Assembly (NCBI GenBank): GCA_963932145.1 | Contig: OZ010586.1 | Coordinates: 51,358,669 to 51,422,668 of the forward strand | From: Acanthosepion lycidas | Taxonomy: Eukaryota > Mollusca > Cephalopoda > Sepiida > Sepiidae | DNA length: 64,000 bases | Direction: 5' to 3' | In this document: positions 11,715 to 21,429 of the stretch, piece by piece | Numbering within the stretch: position 1 is the first letter of the stretch | Layout: each line of letters opens with the position of its first letter | Made by a program: the position numbers and the translations under genes | Notes under the pieces: generated by a model | What the model was told of the DNA's origin: nothing | Seen by the model: the letters and a program-made list of their open reading frames with translations, nothing else | The model's database searches: none

Positions 11715-12153
11715 GTGGACTCTCCTGTTATATTCAACATATGAGGGTCAAGCAGCTCAGTTCCTAGGAACCTACAGCCAGAGACCAACATATATGATTT
11801 GATTATAGTACTGAAGGCTTTGTGCAGAACCAACCACCCTTTTTGAAGGGCCAAATACAGAGACCTAATGCACTATGTGCCACAAGGTCCCCAAACGACC
11901 CTCCACAGATTTTGAATTTGAATTTTTGTCCTCTTAGACTAGCTGCTATCCAAGGCTATAGAACCCAGTCTGTTCTGCTATTTACCTTATTTTATATTTA
12001 TCTTATTTTATAGCTTGGGGTGGGGGAAGAAGAGGATTCATACCTTTCCCAAGGGTATTACCACATAAATGAATGTAATGGATTTGGCTGGAATTTGAAA
12101 CTTGGTTCTCTGATTCCTCAATCTGAGCCGCTATCTGCTACTTCACCATGCCT

Positions 12154-12154
<1 letters not shown>
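11715..12154 (-). repeat. tRNA-derived SINE, family 1
   Basis: Near full-length second copy of the SINE at 460-882, in the same orientation. It shares the body blocks (TATGAGGGTCAAGCAG, ACGACCCTCCACAG, GGCTATAGAACCCAGTCTGT, ATACCTTTCCCAAGGGTATTA). The B-box near 12095 is mutated. It carries a small TTTATATTTATCTTATTTTA insertion near 11985-12005. TA runs bound it on both sides. Confidence 0.8.

Positions 12155-12156
<2 letters not shown>

Positions 12157-12200
<44 letters not shown>
12157..12200. repeat. (TA)n microsatellite
   Basis: Pure TA run between two SINEs. Confidence 0.95.
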
Positions 12201-12203
<3 letters not shown>

Positions 12204-12594
12204 AGAAAATATATTAAAATATTTGTTAGATTTAATCCAATTCATCTAATATGTTGTCATTGTTTACATTAGGTTACATTTCAGAGCAGAAACGATATAT
12301 CGAGAAAGATTGTCAAAGATGTGTGTTTATAAGTAATAATTTGAACTTTGCTAACCGGAAAGTTATTTGTGGCTAAATGGTTAACAGTATATCAGGCCAA
12401 ACGATGGTTTCCATATCGGTTACCGGTTCAAATCCTGTTGGAGAATGCATATTTTCTATGAAATTTCTTGAACATTCAGGCAGGTAAATATAATTAATAC
12501 TGTTTAATTAAAACAGAGCATTTACTGTATTGATAAAAATAATGTATCAACAGAAAATATGTTAAAATATTTGTCAGATTTAATTCATTTCATC

Positions 12595-12600
<6 letters not shown>
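12201..12600 (+). repeat. tRNA-derived SINE, family 2, with flanking direct repeat
   Basis: A tRNA-like head with TGGCTAAATGGTTAACAG (A-box region, 12370) and GGTTCAAATCC (B-box, 12425). The head is followed by a tail containing AAATTTCTTGAACATTCA. A block beginning AACAGAAAATATATTAAAAT occurs both before the head (12201-12252) and after the tail (12550-12600), about 350 bp apart. The copy at 18220-18620 shows the same arrangement, so the flanking repeat belongs to the element, as in a dimeric or tandem SINE. Confidence 0.65.

Positions 12601-12646
<46 letters not shown>
12601..12646. repeat. (TA)n microsatellite
   Basis: Pure TA run at the 3' side of SINE family 2. Confidence 0.95.
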
Positions 12647-12650
<4 letters not shown>

Positions 12651-12664
12651 GACTAATAGCCATT

Positions 12665-12845
12665 TTTAAAGGATTTTTTTTCCTTCTTTTTAATGTCATG
12701 CCACTTTTAGGCAAAGGTGGTCATGACTTTCCACAGATTCATTTACTTCTTTATCTGAAAGTGAATACAAAAGAGTAGCTTGGAATTTGAACTCTGCTCA
12801 CTGATTCCACTTTTGGCATTGATATCTGCTACACTACCAGAGTTT
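12665..12845 (-). repeat. SINE family 1 fragment
   Basis: The head region of family 1 on the minus strand: a GTAGTGTAGCAGATATCAATG A-box region and GAGTTCAAATTCC B-box (12782-12794), then about 120 bp of altered body. Confidence 0.55.
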
Positions 12846-13516
12846 AAAACTTTAAAACTTGAAAAAAGGCTTAAAAAATGAACATGCAGATACAGGAAGT
12901 CTGTAACAGATCTTTTAATAACTATATCAAAGCCACAAAATCAACTTTAGCTTCAGTGTTATTTTTTTTTTCAAGAGGCAACATGACACATATCTCAAAA
13001 GAGAAATTAACACTAACAATTTTGTTTACATAAATGAGCCATGATGAGTTATTTATAAAGACAGCGTTCTAACTTATAATCATTGTAAATTGTATAACAG
13101 AGTATTCATTTGTTTTTGGGCACCACGACTGATTCCCAGGAATCCTGCTGTTCATGAACATTATAAGATTATTAATTATTTCTTGTATTTAAATTTTACT
13201 TGAATTTATAAATGTTTTCACTATCTATTTAGTAGACTAATTTTGGAATAATTCAATACAGATCAGTAAGGGGAATTATGTATGCATATGTGCATGTGCA
13301 TGAGTGTGTGTACATGTGCATGTGTCGCTGTGTGCATGTGTGTGTGTGCATGTAAATTTATAACAATGGGTTTGCATTTGTTCTAAATCTAAGTATGTAT
13401 TAATACAGAAAAACCTGATCAGGTCACATTTTTTGGTGTGTTATATAGATTTTTTGTGGAGCTTATATATTATACATGAAATTGTAAATTATATACAAAT
13501 ATTGTACTTTATATTT
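12846..13516. other. AT-rich DNA with a GT-rich tract
   Basis: An imperfect GT/GCAT microsatellite occupies about 13280-13355. Nothing else is recognised. Confidence 0.5.
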
Positions 13517-13517
13517 T

Positions 13518-13560
<43 letters not shown>

Positions 13561-13580
13561 TTATATATATATATATATAC

Positions 13581-13647
<67 letters not shown>

Positions 13648-13668
13648 AAATTTATATATATATATACT
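13517..13668. repeat. (TA)n microsatellite, long
   Basis: TA run of about 150 bp broken by two ACATTTA interruptions; repetitive Ile/Tyr frames on both strands are meaningless. Confidence 0.95.
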
Positions 13669-13806
13669 CCAAAATTTGCTTGAGGATGAAATGGAACTAA
13701 TGTCTTTAATTTAAGTACAAAATTAAATTCAGGGCTTTTAGCTTCCATTTTTGAAACATGGTTGGAACTGTGTAGCGAATAACCATATTTTAAGTCTATT
13801 AACTTA

Positions 13807-13810
<4 letters not shown>

Positions 13811-13855
<45 letters not shown>
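13811..13855. repeat. (TA)n microsatellite
   Basis: TA run on the left side of a 115-bp unique island. Confidence 0.9.
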
Positions 13856-13856
<1 letters not shown>

Positions 13857-13913
13857 TAACTGCACTCATCTTGAGCTTTCCCTGACAGTAACTACACATG
13901 ACTCCAGCTTTCC

Positions 13914-13943
13914 CTGATGATCTGCTTAGGTGAAACCTTCGTA
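13914..13943 (+). ncRNA. hammerhead-ribozyme-like motif
   Basis: CTGATGA at 13914-13920, a possible 3-bp helix TCT/AGG with loop GCTT, GAAAC at 13932-13936, then GTA at 13941-13943. This is the order of the minimal hammerhead core (CUGANGA, helix II, GAAA, short helix III, GUH). Helix I support is weak (two CC/GG pairs). It sits in a 115-bp island between two TA runs, the position expected of a retroelement terminus. It may be inactive or coincidental. Confidence 0.35.
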
Positions 13944-13968
13944 GGTTTGTCTGGCTCTCTAGGTTTGA

Positions 13969-13971
<3 letters not shown>

Positions 13972-14022
<51 letters not shown>
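13972..14022. repeat. (TA)n(GT)n microsatellite
   Basis: TA run passing into a GT run. Confidence 0.9.
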
Positions 14023-14024
14023 AA

Positions 14025-14120
14025 AAATTCAGATATAACTAAAATATATCTGTAAAAAGACAATATGAATAAAGGGAAAAGGAAAACTTTGCTTTACAAT
14101 TGTTTTTCATCCTCTGATGG
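14025..14120 (-). repeat. retroelement terminal-like repeat (type T)
   Basis: The minus strand shares ACTAAAATATATCTGTAAAA, AATGAAGGCAAAA-like and CATCAGAGGATGAAA blocks with the plus strand at 22800-22905 and 60540-60630. Three copies suggest a mobile-element end. The GATGAAACATGTC half resembles PLE termini. Confidence 0.45.
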
Positions 14121-14389
14121 ACTTTCAAGGTAAATGTAAGGAATGTATTTTGCAACATGTATTTATAAGCAGAAGTAAAAATATTGCTAGTGTTTCAAAA
14201 CTTTAAATTTAAGTACTATCAAAATTATTCTTAAGGCTAACTGTGAAAGTAAAGGTAAATTGACTTAACCTCCCTTAACATTTGACAGCCCTCCCACCCA
14301 GCCCTCCACATTTAATATCTGACAGACCTGCCATTTTTAACATCTGATTTACCGCCTCCCTCCACATACGCTTTTATCATTAGAATTAG
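14121..14389. other. AT-rich DNA leading into a minisatellite
   Basis: From 14265 onward it contains C-rich, loosely repeated CTCCC...AACATTTGACAG segments that look like decayed ancestors of the 27-bp units that follow. Confidence 0.45.
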
Positions 14390-14480
14390 CCTTCCCCATT
14401 TTTAACAACTGACTTAGCCTCCCCATTTTTAACAACTGACTTAGCCTCCTCATTTTTAACAACTGACTTAGCCTCCCCAA
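14390..14480. repeat. 27-bp minisatellite
   Basis: Three nearly identical 27-bp units (CCTCCCCATTTTTAACAACT plus GACTTAG) and the start of a fourth. The 27-bp period keeps the minus strand open as a 9-residue peptide repeat (RLSQLLKMG), but there is no other sign of coding. Confidence 0.85.
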
Positions 14481-15599
14481 TTTCATCATATTCTCTGATA
14501 ACTGGTAACATGTGAATATTTTTGTTAATAATATCAAGTCTCATGTTACTAAAGTCATTTAATTGTTATAATTAATAGTTCATTTATTTTGGTTGGACAA
14601 AGTCTGGTTTGATGATTTTCTGTAGCCTTTAGATGGGCAATGGTAGTTTTAACAAAAATAATGAATTAATAGAAAAGTTCCTTTGGTTTCTTATAATGTA
14701 AAACAAATTTTCTTTATATTTAAATTATACTCAATAAACATATGGAAATAATATGACAGATTAAATCAGGGGCCTTGTATTCACTGTTTCATTGATTACT
14801 ATGATTGTTATGTAACCAAGCTATATAAATATATCCTCTTTTCTTACTAAATTAGAACTGAAACAATGTGCGACTATAAAAGTTATATTTTGATATATAG
14901 ACAAAATAAACACAATTTTTCATCAGGAAACTGTAGTTTCTCATTTCAATCATAAAGCAAAGTTCAGGATAGTTATATAAAAATGTTTGAAAGCTATAGT
15001 GAATTTAGGCTATGATAGCAGCAGGAGTCTCTGTAGAGGATATATATAGTAGCAGTAATACATAATTGGCTCCTTCAAGAAACCCATTTTTTCAAAAAGA
15101 AAGTTTCTTCTCTTTTCCATCACCTATGTGTAGGATCACACTCCTAAGGAGAAGTGCTTATCTCCAGTTGGTTAGTAAGTTGTACTTTTGTTTGTTCAGA
15201 AATATAGTCTTTTGAAATCAGACCTTATGAAAGATGTACTTTTTTTTACTTTTATTAGTTTTATTCTATTTTAATGGAATAAATATTTTCATAAATTTTC
15301 AACCCATCATGCATTTCCTTTCATTCTGTATTTTTTTTTTTTTGTAATGGGGTACTTGGTTTTATCTACTTGCCAAAGCCCACATTAGGCATTAGTATAT
15401 CTGCAATATACTAACACCATAACATGACAAAAGGAAAGAATAGAATATCTCAAAAAAAATAATTCCCAAAATGAGTTATGCCTGCAAATATTTTATATAC
15501 AATATTAGAATATACAAATATGAAATATCAAAAATGTAATACAAGTATATATATATATATATATGTTTTGAACAAAAATATTAAAAAAGTAAAATCTTC
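14481..15599. other. AT-rich non-coding DNA
   Basis: Short TA run at 15545-15564. No coding frame or element end recognised. Confidence 0.45.
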
Positions 15600-16279
15600 A
15601 GATACACTGGGTTGTATATTAATCTTCTTTCATTTTTATTATTTCAGTTAGATTCTGTAGTTGTAAAGAAAAGAAAAAAACTGTCAACTTATAGTAGCAA
15701 CAAACGTCTGCAATAGATTTCTTCTGTCTCTCGACCGCAACACTTGTAGCCAAATCACAGTTCAAAAGATAGTCCGTCATAACAGTCCAAGAGGTAACAT
15801 AGAAATGACAAAATGGGGTCACACGTCCAACCCTCACTTCTAACCAGCAAAAATGCGTGTTCATCCAACAAGCTCAGAAAATTGAAATCTCTCACATCAG
15901 TGAAAAACAACAGCTTTTATTCACCAAGAGATCTTTCTGATTGGTCACACCATTCAGGGGAGGGAAGAACATTAGCATAGATTCTGGTCCTTAAAGTAGA
16001 TTTTGCTAACTACTTTTTGGTAATTTTTCTTCGGCAAATCGCACACAAAACACAAACTCTTTTTATGATAGATGATTATCTCTTTCACTACAGATTCGTC
16101 AACTAGTTTCGGCCAGCATGGCCATCATCAGGAGAAAAAATATTCTGCTTGTTAGTAGCAGTGGACTACAGAAATGAATGACTTGATGGAGAAAATGAAT
16201 TTTATCAGTAGTTTTCATTTGTTTCTTTTATTTTTTTATTTTTTGTCATGATTTTTGGTCAGTCTCTTATAAGTTGTTA
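15600..16279 (-). mobile_element. Penelope-like element, 3' region
   Basis: Lies on the minus-strand 3' side of the PLE nuclease remnant at 17090-17960, from which it is separated by an inserted Helitron. It holds the hammerhead-like motif at 16101-16131, then 450 bp of less AT-rich sequence with an 81-codon minus-strand open frame (15619-15864) that I do not recognise. Assignment to the PLE rests on position and on the motif. Confidence 0.45.
16101..16131 (-). ncRNA. hammerhead ribozyme candidate (best in window)
   Basis: On the minus strand: CTGATGA; helix II GGCC / GGCC with loop ATGCT; GAAAC; a 2-nt loop TA; GTT, where a minimal hammerhead would cut. All core residues of the hammerhead consensus are present (CUGANGA, GAAA, UH). 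Helix III is only two base pairs, the extreme short form reported for Penelope-like retroelements. Helix I is weak: CT/GA, a mismatch, then three pairs. Such minimal forms usually act as dimers. Activity cannot be judged by eye. Confidence 0.5.
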
Positions 16280-17075
16280 TCTCTGTCTGTCTGTCTATCT
16301 ATCTATCTACCTATCTATAAAAGGCAGGATATGTGTGTGTGTGCGTGTGTGTGTGTGTGTGGGTGGGTGGGTGTGTAACGAATGCACGGCTGCAATTTTC
16401 GACGGATTTGCACCAATTTACATGCACATGCTCCAAGTTAGCGGGAAGACCAAGACTGACCTTGCATTTCACAACTCCCATCGATAGTGGAAATAATCAA
16501 TTTTTCATGCTTCTACGTCAGTTTTCATGTAGTTTGCGGCCATTTTCTACTGGCCAGAGTGAGAGCCTATAGCTAGCTGCCATAAATAGGCAGAAAGATT
16601 CTATTGGTCAGCATGAGAGACAACAGCTGACTGACACGAATGTTAACTAGCATGCTAGCATGCAAAAAAAATCGATAGCTGCATTCGTCACAAGTGGGAA
16701 AAATTTAAATCTGCATGGCACTTTACTCCAATTGGCTCATTCGCTTGCTTAAACTCAACGTTGATTCTGATTCCACAGAACTGGGTTGGGTGTGAAAAAG
16801 TATTTGTTGTTAACATTCTTTTTTCATTCGGTTTTTCCTGATACAAGTCCTTTTTTAAAGCTGATCGTTTTGTGTTCATTTTGTTTAGTTCTTTTTTTGT
16901 AACAGATTTAATGTTTAGTATAGAGCTTAGAAAAAATTTGCAACATCAGCACGGCAAAGGGCACTCCTTTAAAGGCAAGGAAGGGCAAAAATATTTTAAA
17001 TCAAGTGATAGCAATTGCTGTATGAGTCGTACGATTTTTGAATCAAGCACGGGCAATGCCAGGCCATGCTGCTAG
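16280..17075 (+). mobile_element. non-autonomous Helitron, copy 2, inserted in a PLE
   Basis: Starts TCTCTGTCTG after an A, with an expanded TCTG/TCTA tract at the 5' end, and ends CTAG before a T. GGGCAATGCC-type inverted sequence precedes the end. The body is nearly identical to 6718-7490 (for example TTTGCGGCCATTTT, ACTCCAATTG, CACAGAACTGGGTTGGGTG). It splits the minus-strand PLE whose coding end is at 17090-17960. Confidence 0.85.
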
Positions 17076-17089
17076 TTTATGATAAGGGC

Positions 17090-17960
17090 TGGATGGATTC
17101 ATGCTGCTCTAAATTCCCTTGGTCATTTTGACAGTTTTATTGGTTCCTGGAAGGGAGATGTGTCTCTGTTAAGTGTGTGTTATTTGATTCACAGGAAGTA
17201 AGTGAGTATGATATATTAGTATGTGTGTGTGTATAAGTGTGAGGCCTCAATACCTCCGCAAGCATGTCTGTCTTGTGTGGGTGAGAAATGTGGGTAGGGT
17301 CTGATTTGTGGGGTTATATATTAATTCTATCTATGTTGTTAAATTTGTCATTAAGCCTGTCTGGATGGAGTGTTTTTAGGCACAGAATCCATTTATCTTC
17401 ATGGTCTTCTAAAATTTTTCTAATGTTATCTGCTCTGAACTTTTCTATTTTCTCAATTATAGGGAATTTGGCATGGGTTTTAAAATCTTGTTTTTGTAGG
17501 CAGAAATGTTATTCTACAGGTAATAATCTTTCATGCAGAACTGACTTAATTCAATTGCAATAATTATTAAATCTGTAGTGAAATGGCCATTCAGATTTTC
17601 CTACATATTGTTTCTGGCATAGTGTGCATTCTAGGGGGTAAATTATGTTACGACTTCTACAATTAGAGTCATGATAGATTTTGAAAATAGATTTAGTGAC
17701 TGAGCTAGTGAATGGATTGTGTGTCTAATGTGGTTACAGCATAAGCTCCTTTTGTTGTTACATGGTTGGGAAAATCCTGTTGTTTTGTTTTTGGTTTATT
17801 ACAGATTACCTTATCCCCTGAAATGTGGTTACTACCTATAATTTCCTTCTTAGGCTTACGATATGCTAGAAGGTTGGGTTCCTCAAACAATTTTTTTAGG
17901 TGATGTAGTATTTCCCAACGACTTTTGATTATCTGAGATAGTGGAGGCAGAGTGGGGGTT
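17090..17960 (-). pseudogene. Penelope-like element: GIY-YIG nuclease end, decayed
   Basis: The minus strand gives, from about 17900 down, FEEPNLLAYRKPKK..., then a GIY-YIG-type motif IIYPLECTLCQKQYVGKS (about 17600-17655), then HxxLQKxDFKTHAKFPIIEK and EDKWILCLKTLHPDRLN. This matches the order in the C-terminal endonuclease of Penelope-like retroelements (Tyr...Cys...Cys...QYVG, then a helix with EN.W.....L.P.GLN). Several stops and frame changes occur, so it is not functional. The 61-codon open frame at 17705-17890 is one surviving piece. Confidence 0.75.
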
Positions 17961-18219
17961 GAAAGGGTTACTAGAGTTTACTATTTTTATTTTTTATTTT
18001 TTATTAGTTAATTTATTTTTATTAGATTCCATGAGAAAGTTAGAGAAAGTTAGTGTATTGATTTTTTTTAGGAGAAAATATAATAGAAGGAATGAATGCT
18101 GTAAAAAATGATCAAAATAAAGCAAAAACATTTCAAAATGCTCAACTGAAAAAATATATATATATGTATGTATATATTTATCATTTTAAATGTTATTTTT
18201 AGTGCATACTTGTATTTAT
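17961..18219. other. AT-rich non-coding DNA
   Basis: Nothing recognised except a short TA tract near 18155. Confidence 0.45.
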
Positions 18220-18625
18220 AGTGGCAAAAATATGTTGGAATAATAAATAAAAATCTGTTATTTTTTAGAAATGGCTTTGTTTATGTTTCAGATATGAAAT
18301 TAAGCAGTTATATATTTTCAGGATTCTAGATGAGATGGATGTGCTTAAAGGCATTATACAACCATGCTTAATCAACAACACTCTTCGTGGCTGAGTCAGT
18401 TAAAAGCATATTAGATCTAAAAACAGTTTCTCTTGGAAAGGAATTGCAGGTTCAAATCCTGCCAGAAGGTACATCTTTCTTTAATAAGATTTCTTGAATA
18501 TTCAAACCATAGACAAAAATAAAATATTGTTTAAAAAATAAATGGAGTATCTACTATTGGCATCCAGTATAAATAATGTTTAAAATGATATAGATAAGTT
18601 GGATTAATAAATAAAAATCTGAAAA
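18220..18625 (+). repeat. tRNA-derived SINE, family 2, with flanking direct repeat
   Basis: Second copy of the 12.2-12.6 kb SINE. The head has TGGCTGAGTCAGTTAAAAGC (18388) and GGTTCAAATCC (18449-18459), and the tail has AGATTTCTTGAATATTCAAA. A block AATAATAAATAAAAATCTG appears both before (about 18240) and after (about 18605), about 365 bp apart. Confidence 0.6.
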
Positions 18626-18639
18626 ATTTAGAAGGGTTG

Positions 18640-19262
18640 ACATTTCCAGGACACTTTTGACTTGCTCCCAGGCTGATCCTGTGAATTTTCACTGCAGATT
18701 AGTAACTCAAGATAAAACCTGAATTCACCACTTTGAACCTGAATCAAAGATTCAAAGCAAACAGTGGTACCATGCTGGTTCTTCACCCCTGAAGAAGTTT
18801 AAGCAGACAGCATCTGTTGGCAAGTTGATGGCATCTGTTTTTTGTGATTCTGAAGGTGTAATCATGATATACTAGCTGTAAAAGGGGAAAACTATTAAGG
18901 GACAGTACTATACATCAGAATTAAAACAACTGAAGGAAACAATCAAGTTGAAATGCAGAGGTAAGCTGAGGGCAAGTGTTCTCTTGCTCCAGGATAATTC
19001 ACCCATTCACACTGCTCAGGTTGCAGTAGCTGAGTCAGCCAACTGTGGCTTTCAATTGCTACCTCATCCCCCTTACCAGATTTAGCTCCATCTGACTTTT
19101 TCCTGTTTCCACCTTTGTGGTCACCATTTTGGAAACAATGATGATATCATATGTGCTGTGGAGGAGTCTTTGGAGGACCAGGATGCCACCTTCTTCGGTG
19201 ATGAGATTTCAATGCTGAAATATCTTTGGACCAACTGCATAGATGTCAAGGGGACTATATTG
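18640..19262 (+). pseudogene. mariner transposase pseudogene
   Basis: Plus-strand reading gives VTQDKT-stop-IHHFEPES (normally the region of the first catalytic Asp), KQWYHAGSSPLKKFKQTASV, KLMASVFCDSEGV, LLQDNSPIHTAQVAVAES (second catalytic Asp), then after a frameshift LPDLAPSDFFLFP (third Asp), AVEESLEDQDATFF and a CIDVKGTILKN tail. This is the mariner DD34D catalytic core, missing the N-terminal DNA-binding part and broken by at least three stops and a frameshift. No terminal inverted repeats were found. Confidence 0.85.
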
Positions 19263-19439
19263 AAAAATAGTGAAACAACCCTCATATATGTGCCTGTTAG
19301 CTGACCTCTCCTCTAACTGACACAACTCAATGGAGAAAAGACTGACTGATTGATATGATTCCGTACATTCAAAACTAAACTTGTAACATTTCATTATCAA
19401 ATAGAACACATATATTCATGCCATTGCAAAAGATACTGG

Positions 19440-20000
19440 AACAATGGTCAGTTCCTTGTATCACTCCAGAAAATGTCTAATTCTTGCTGCTATGCTATAT
19501 CTATATAAGAGTCAAATCAGACCAAGAACTGTGTATTGCTGCCATATCTAGTATTGGTACTGCCCAAACATCATTAAGTTCAAAAGTGCTTACATGGCCT
19601 TGTGGGTAATGAATTATTCTCTACTCTACAACCCTTACTCCACAGATGAAACATCACCAGACTTTCACTAATATATCACTATTACTATAGCAGATGTTTG
19701 AACAAGTTACATTGCTTAGTGCTACCAGCTCGAACATTCACAGCTAGAACCTACCATGCTTTATTCATGGTAGAAAACCATTCCCATTCCCTTTGTGTTC
19801 ATTTCACAAAAAGTAAGTTCAACTCAGACTGCTTCTTCTCCAGAACTGTTATTTTGTGGAACAAACTCTTGAGAGAATGCTTCCCTGACAACTACAATCT
19901 TGGTCTCTTTAAGTCTAGGGTCAACCAATATCTGAAATAGATGCCATGATCATCTTTGTCCTGAGGGGACACAGCATATAAAGAAGAGGTTTTTATAATG
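19440..20000 (+). pseudogene. LINE family B: reverse transcriptase C-terminal remnant
   Basis: The plus strand carries pieces YKSQIRPRTVYCCHI (normally IKSxIRPxMEYCCHxW) and, in another frame, an 80-codon segment 19698-19940. That segment ends SRTVILWNKLLRECFPDNYN then LGLFKSRVNQYLK and a stop. This is the usual C-terminus after the thumb of jockey/CR1-like LINE proteins (R..LWN.LP..CFPD.YNL..FK..VN..L). The two are out of frame with each other. It is 5'-truncated, as LINE copies normally are. Confidence 0.75.
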
Positions 20001-20939
20001 AATGTTTCTAATAAATGTATTGTATTTAATCAACTTGTGCAGAGAAAAACATGATTAAACATGCCATTTTGTATAATTACAGATTAGATTTTTGTTTTGT
20101 TTCTCATCCTGCAAGACTCAAAGCAGGTAATAGTCCAAGTCAGCACAAGGGTGACTTGAGCTCAACCATCTTAACTCATTCTTGTCCTTACTTCCTAAGA
20201 ATTATTTCTGAACTGAAAAGAAAAACAGACATACTCAAGAGACATTTATCTTTGTTTCAATACATTCAACATAAAAGATATAAATGTCCATAGCAGAAAC
20301 TCCAGTTTTTTGTATGCTTCTTTTATCTTTTGTTTACATATTGAACATGCACCTTCACCTAAAACATATACACAAAACCCACAACCTTGTTAACATCCAC
20401 AAAATGTCAACATGCCTGAATCACATAATTTTGATCTATTTTGGACATTGTGTTAGTAATGGGGGACTTCAGAGATTTTATAGTGCTATGGTGGCATTGA
20501 TGACTTCCCTCTTGCCTAAGCCCCATACATACATTATAGTCCAATGGATTCAGGATGCAGAGTCTTGTTGGTTAGTATATTGTTTCATTTGCTCTCACTT
20601 TCTACTCAAGGCCTCACAATCCTCTCTAACATCTTATAGTCAGAAGCATTGGCCCTTAAGTCTTGAGGAAAGAAATGGTGGGGCATTACATCTCCCTCAT
20701 TGCTCACACATCTCAGAACTGTCATAATTACAGGAAACTTTCTGTGTATAACTGTTGGAATGTCCTTAGGATCTCTGCATAAGCATCTATCATTCCTTCA
20801 GTTGATCTTTTTTTTTTATTTTTTTCTTATCAGAGGAAAATCAAAGCATTCCAATCTCTGGATATTTCAAAGTGATCAACAAGTGCTTTGTACAAATCAG
20901 TTATCTTTTGTTTGTGTTGATATGAAATGGTCTCTCCGT
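20001..20939. other. no recognised gene
   Basis: Moderately AT-rich. A 147-codon plus-strand open frame (20284-20727) has an unfamiliar, low-complexity-free product with no motif I can name and no splice or promoter signal; it may be chance or TE-derived. Confidence 0.3.
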
Positions 20940-21321
20940 ATCACATATGACTTGTATCAAAGGTCCTCCTGTACAATTCTCTTAACAGAGTACCTTGAAA
21001 CTTTGAGCTCCTTAGTAATGGCATTTTGAAAAATCCAAGGTGTAGATATATAGCTTGATAAGATTTGATCATGGTACTCTTGAGAATTTTCCATCTAAGT
21101 AAGTTATATTCTCTTTTAATAAGGGTGGAATTCTTTAGATCAAAGTTGTGATTTAATTTATTTCTATGTATACCTAATGCATTTGATAAATTGTTGCATA
21201 TAAGATCTTTTTTGTGTTCATAGATACGTTTTTTAATTTTTTCATGTTTCCCCAAATCTGTGCCCAGGATTTTTTCAAATATCTCCATTCCTGAAAGAAT
21301 TACTCTTTCCCAAGACAACAT
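20940..21321 (-). pseudogene. Penelope-like element: GIY-YIG domain C-terminal part
   Basis: The minus-strand 126-codon frame reads GKHEKIKKRIYEHKKDLICN, then NALGIHRNKLNHNFDLKNST, then a helix REYNLLRWKILKSTMIK. In PLE/GIY-YIG proteins the YIGET motif is followed by KxRxxEH..., an HxxxxxHxFD segment and xxxRxxxEsxxI. The YIG part is degraded (ILGTDLGKHEK) and the frame then runs into unrelated sequence. Confidence 0.65.
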
Positions 21322-21429
21322 ACATGAAAACAGTTAAATTCATAACCTCCAGTTATTTATCTCATACTAAAATAATTTAAATATTAATTGAATAAAAGTA
21401 AGAAAAAATCCAGCAACATCAATTTTTTT

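Noticed and set aside
12370-12436. Possible tRNA gene
   Set aside because: A- and B-box-like motifs exist but no acceptor stem or anticodon arm closes; a second copy with the same tail shows it is a SINE. The same applies at 819, 4433, 7842, 18388, 32013, 35974 and 63040.
14349-14537. Minus-strand protein with LSQLLKMG repeats
   Set aside because: The 27-bp minisatellite keeps the frame open by its period; no sign of a real gene.
20284-20727. 147-codon plus-strand open frame
   Set aside because: No motif recognised and no flanking gene signals; may be decayed TE sequence.
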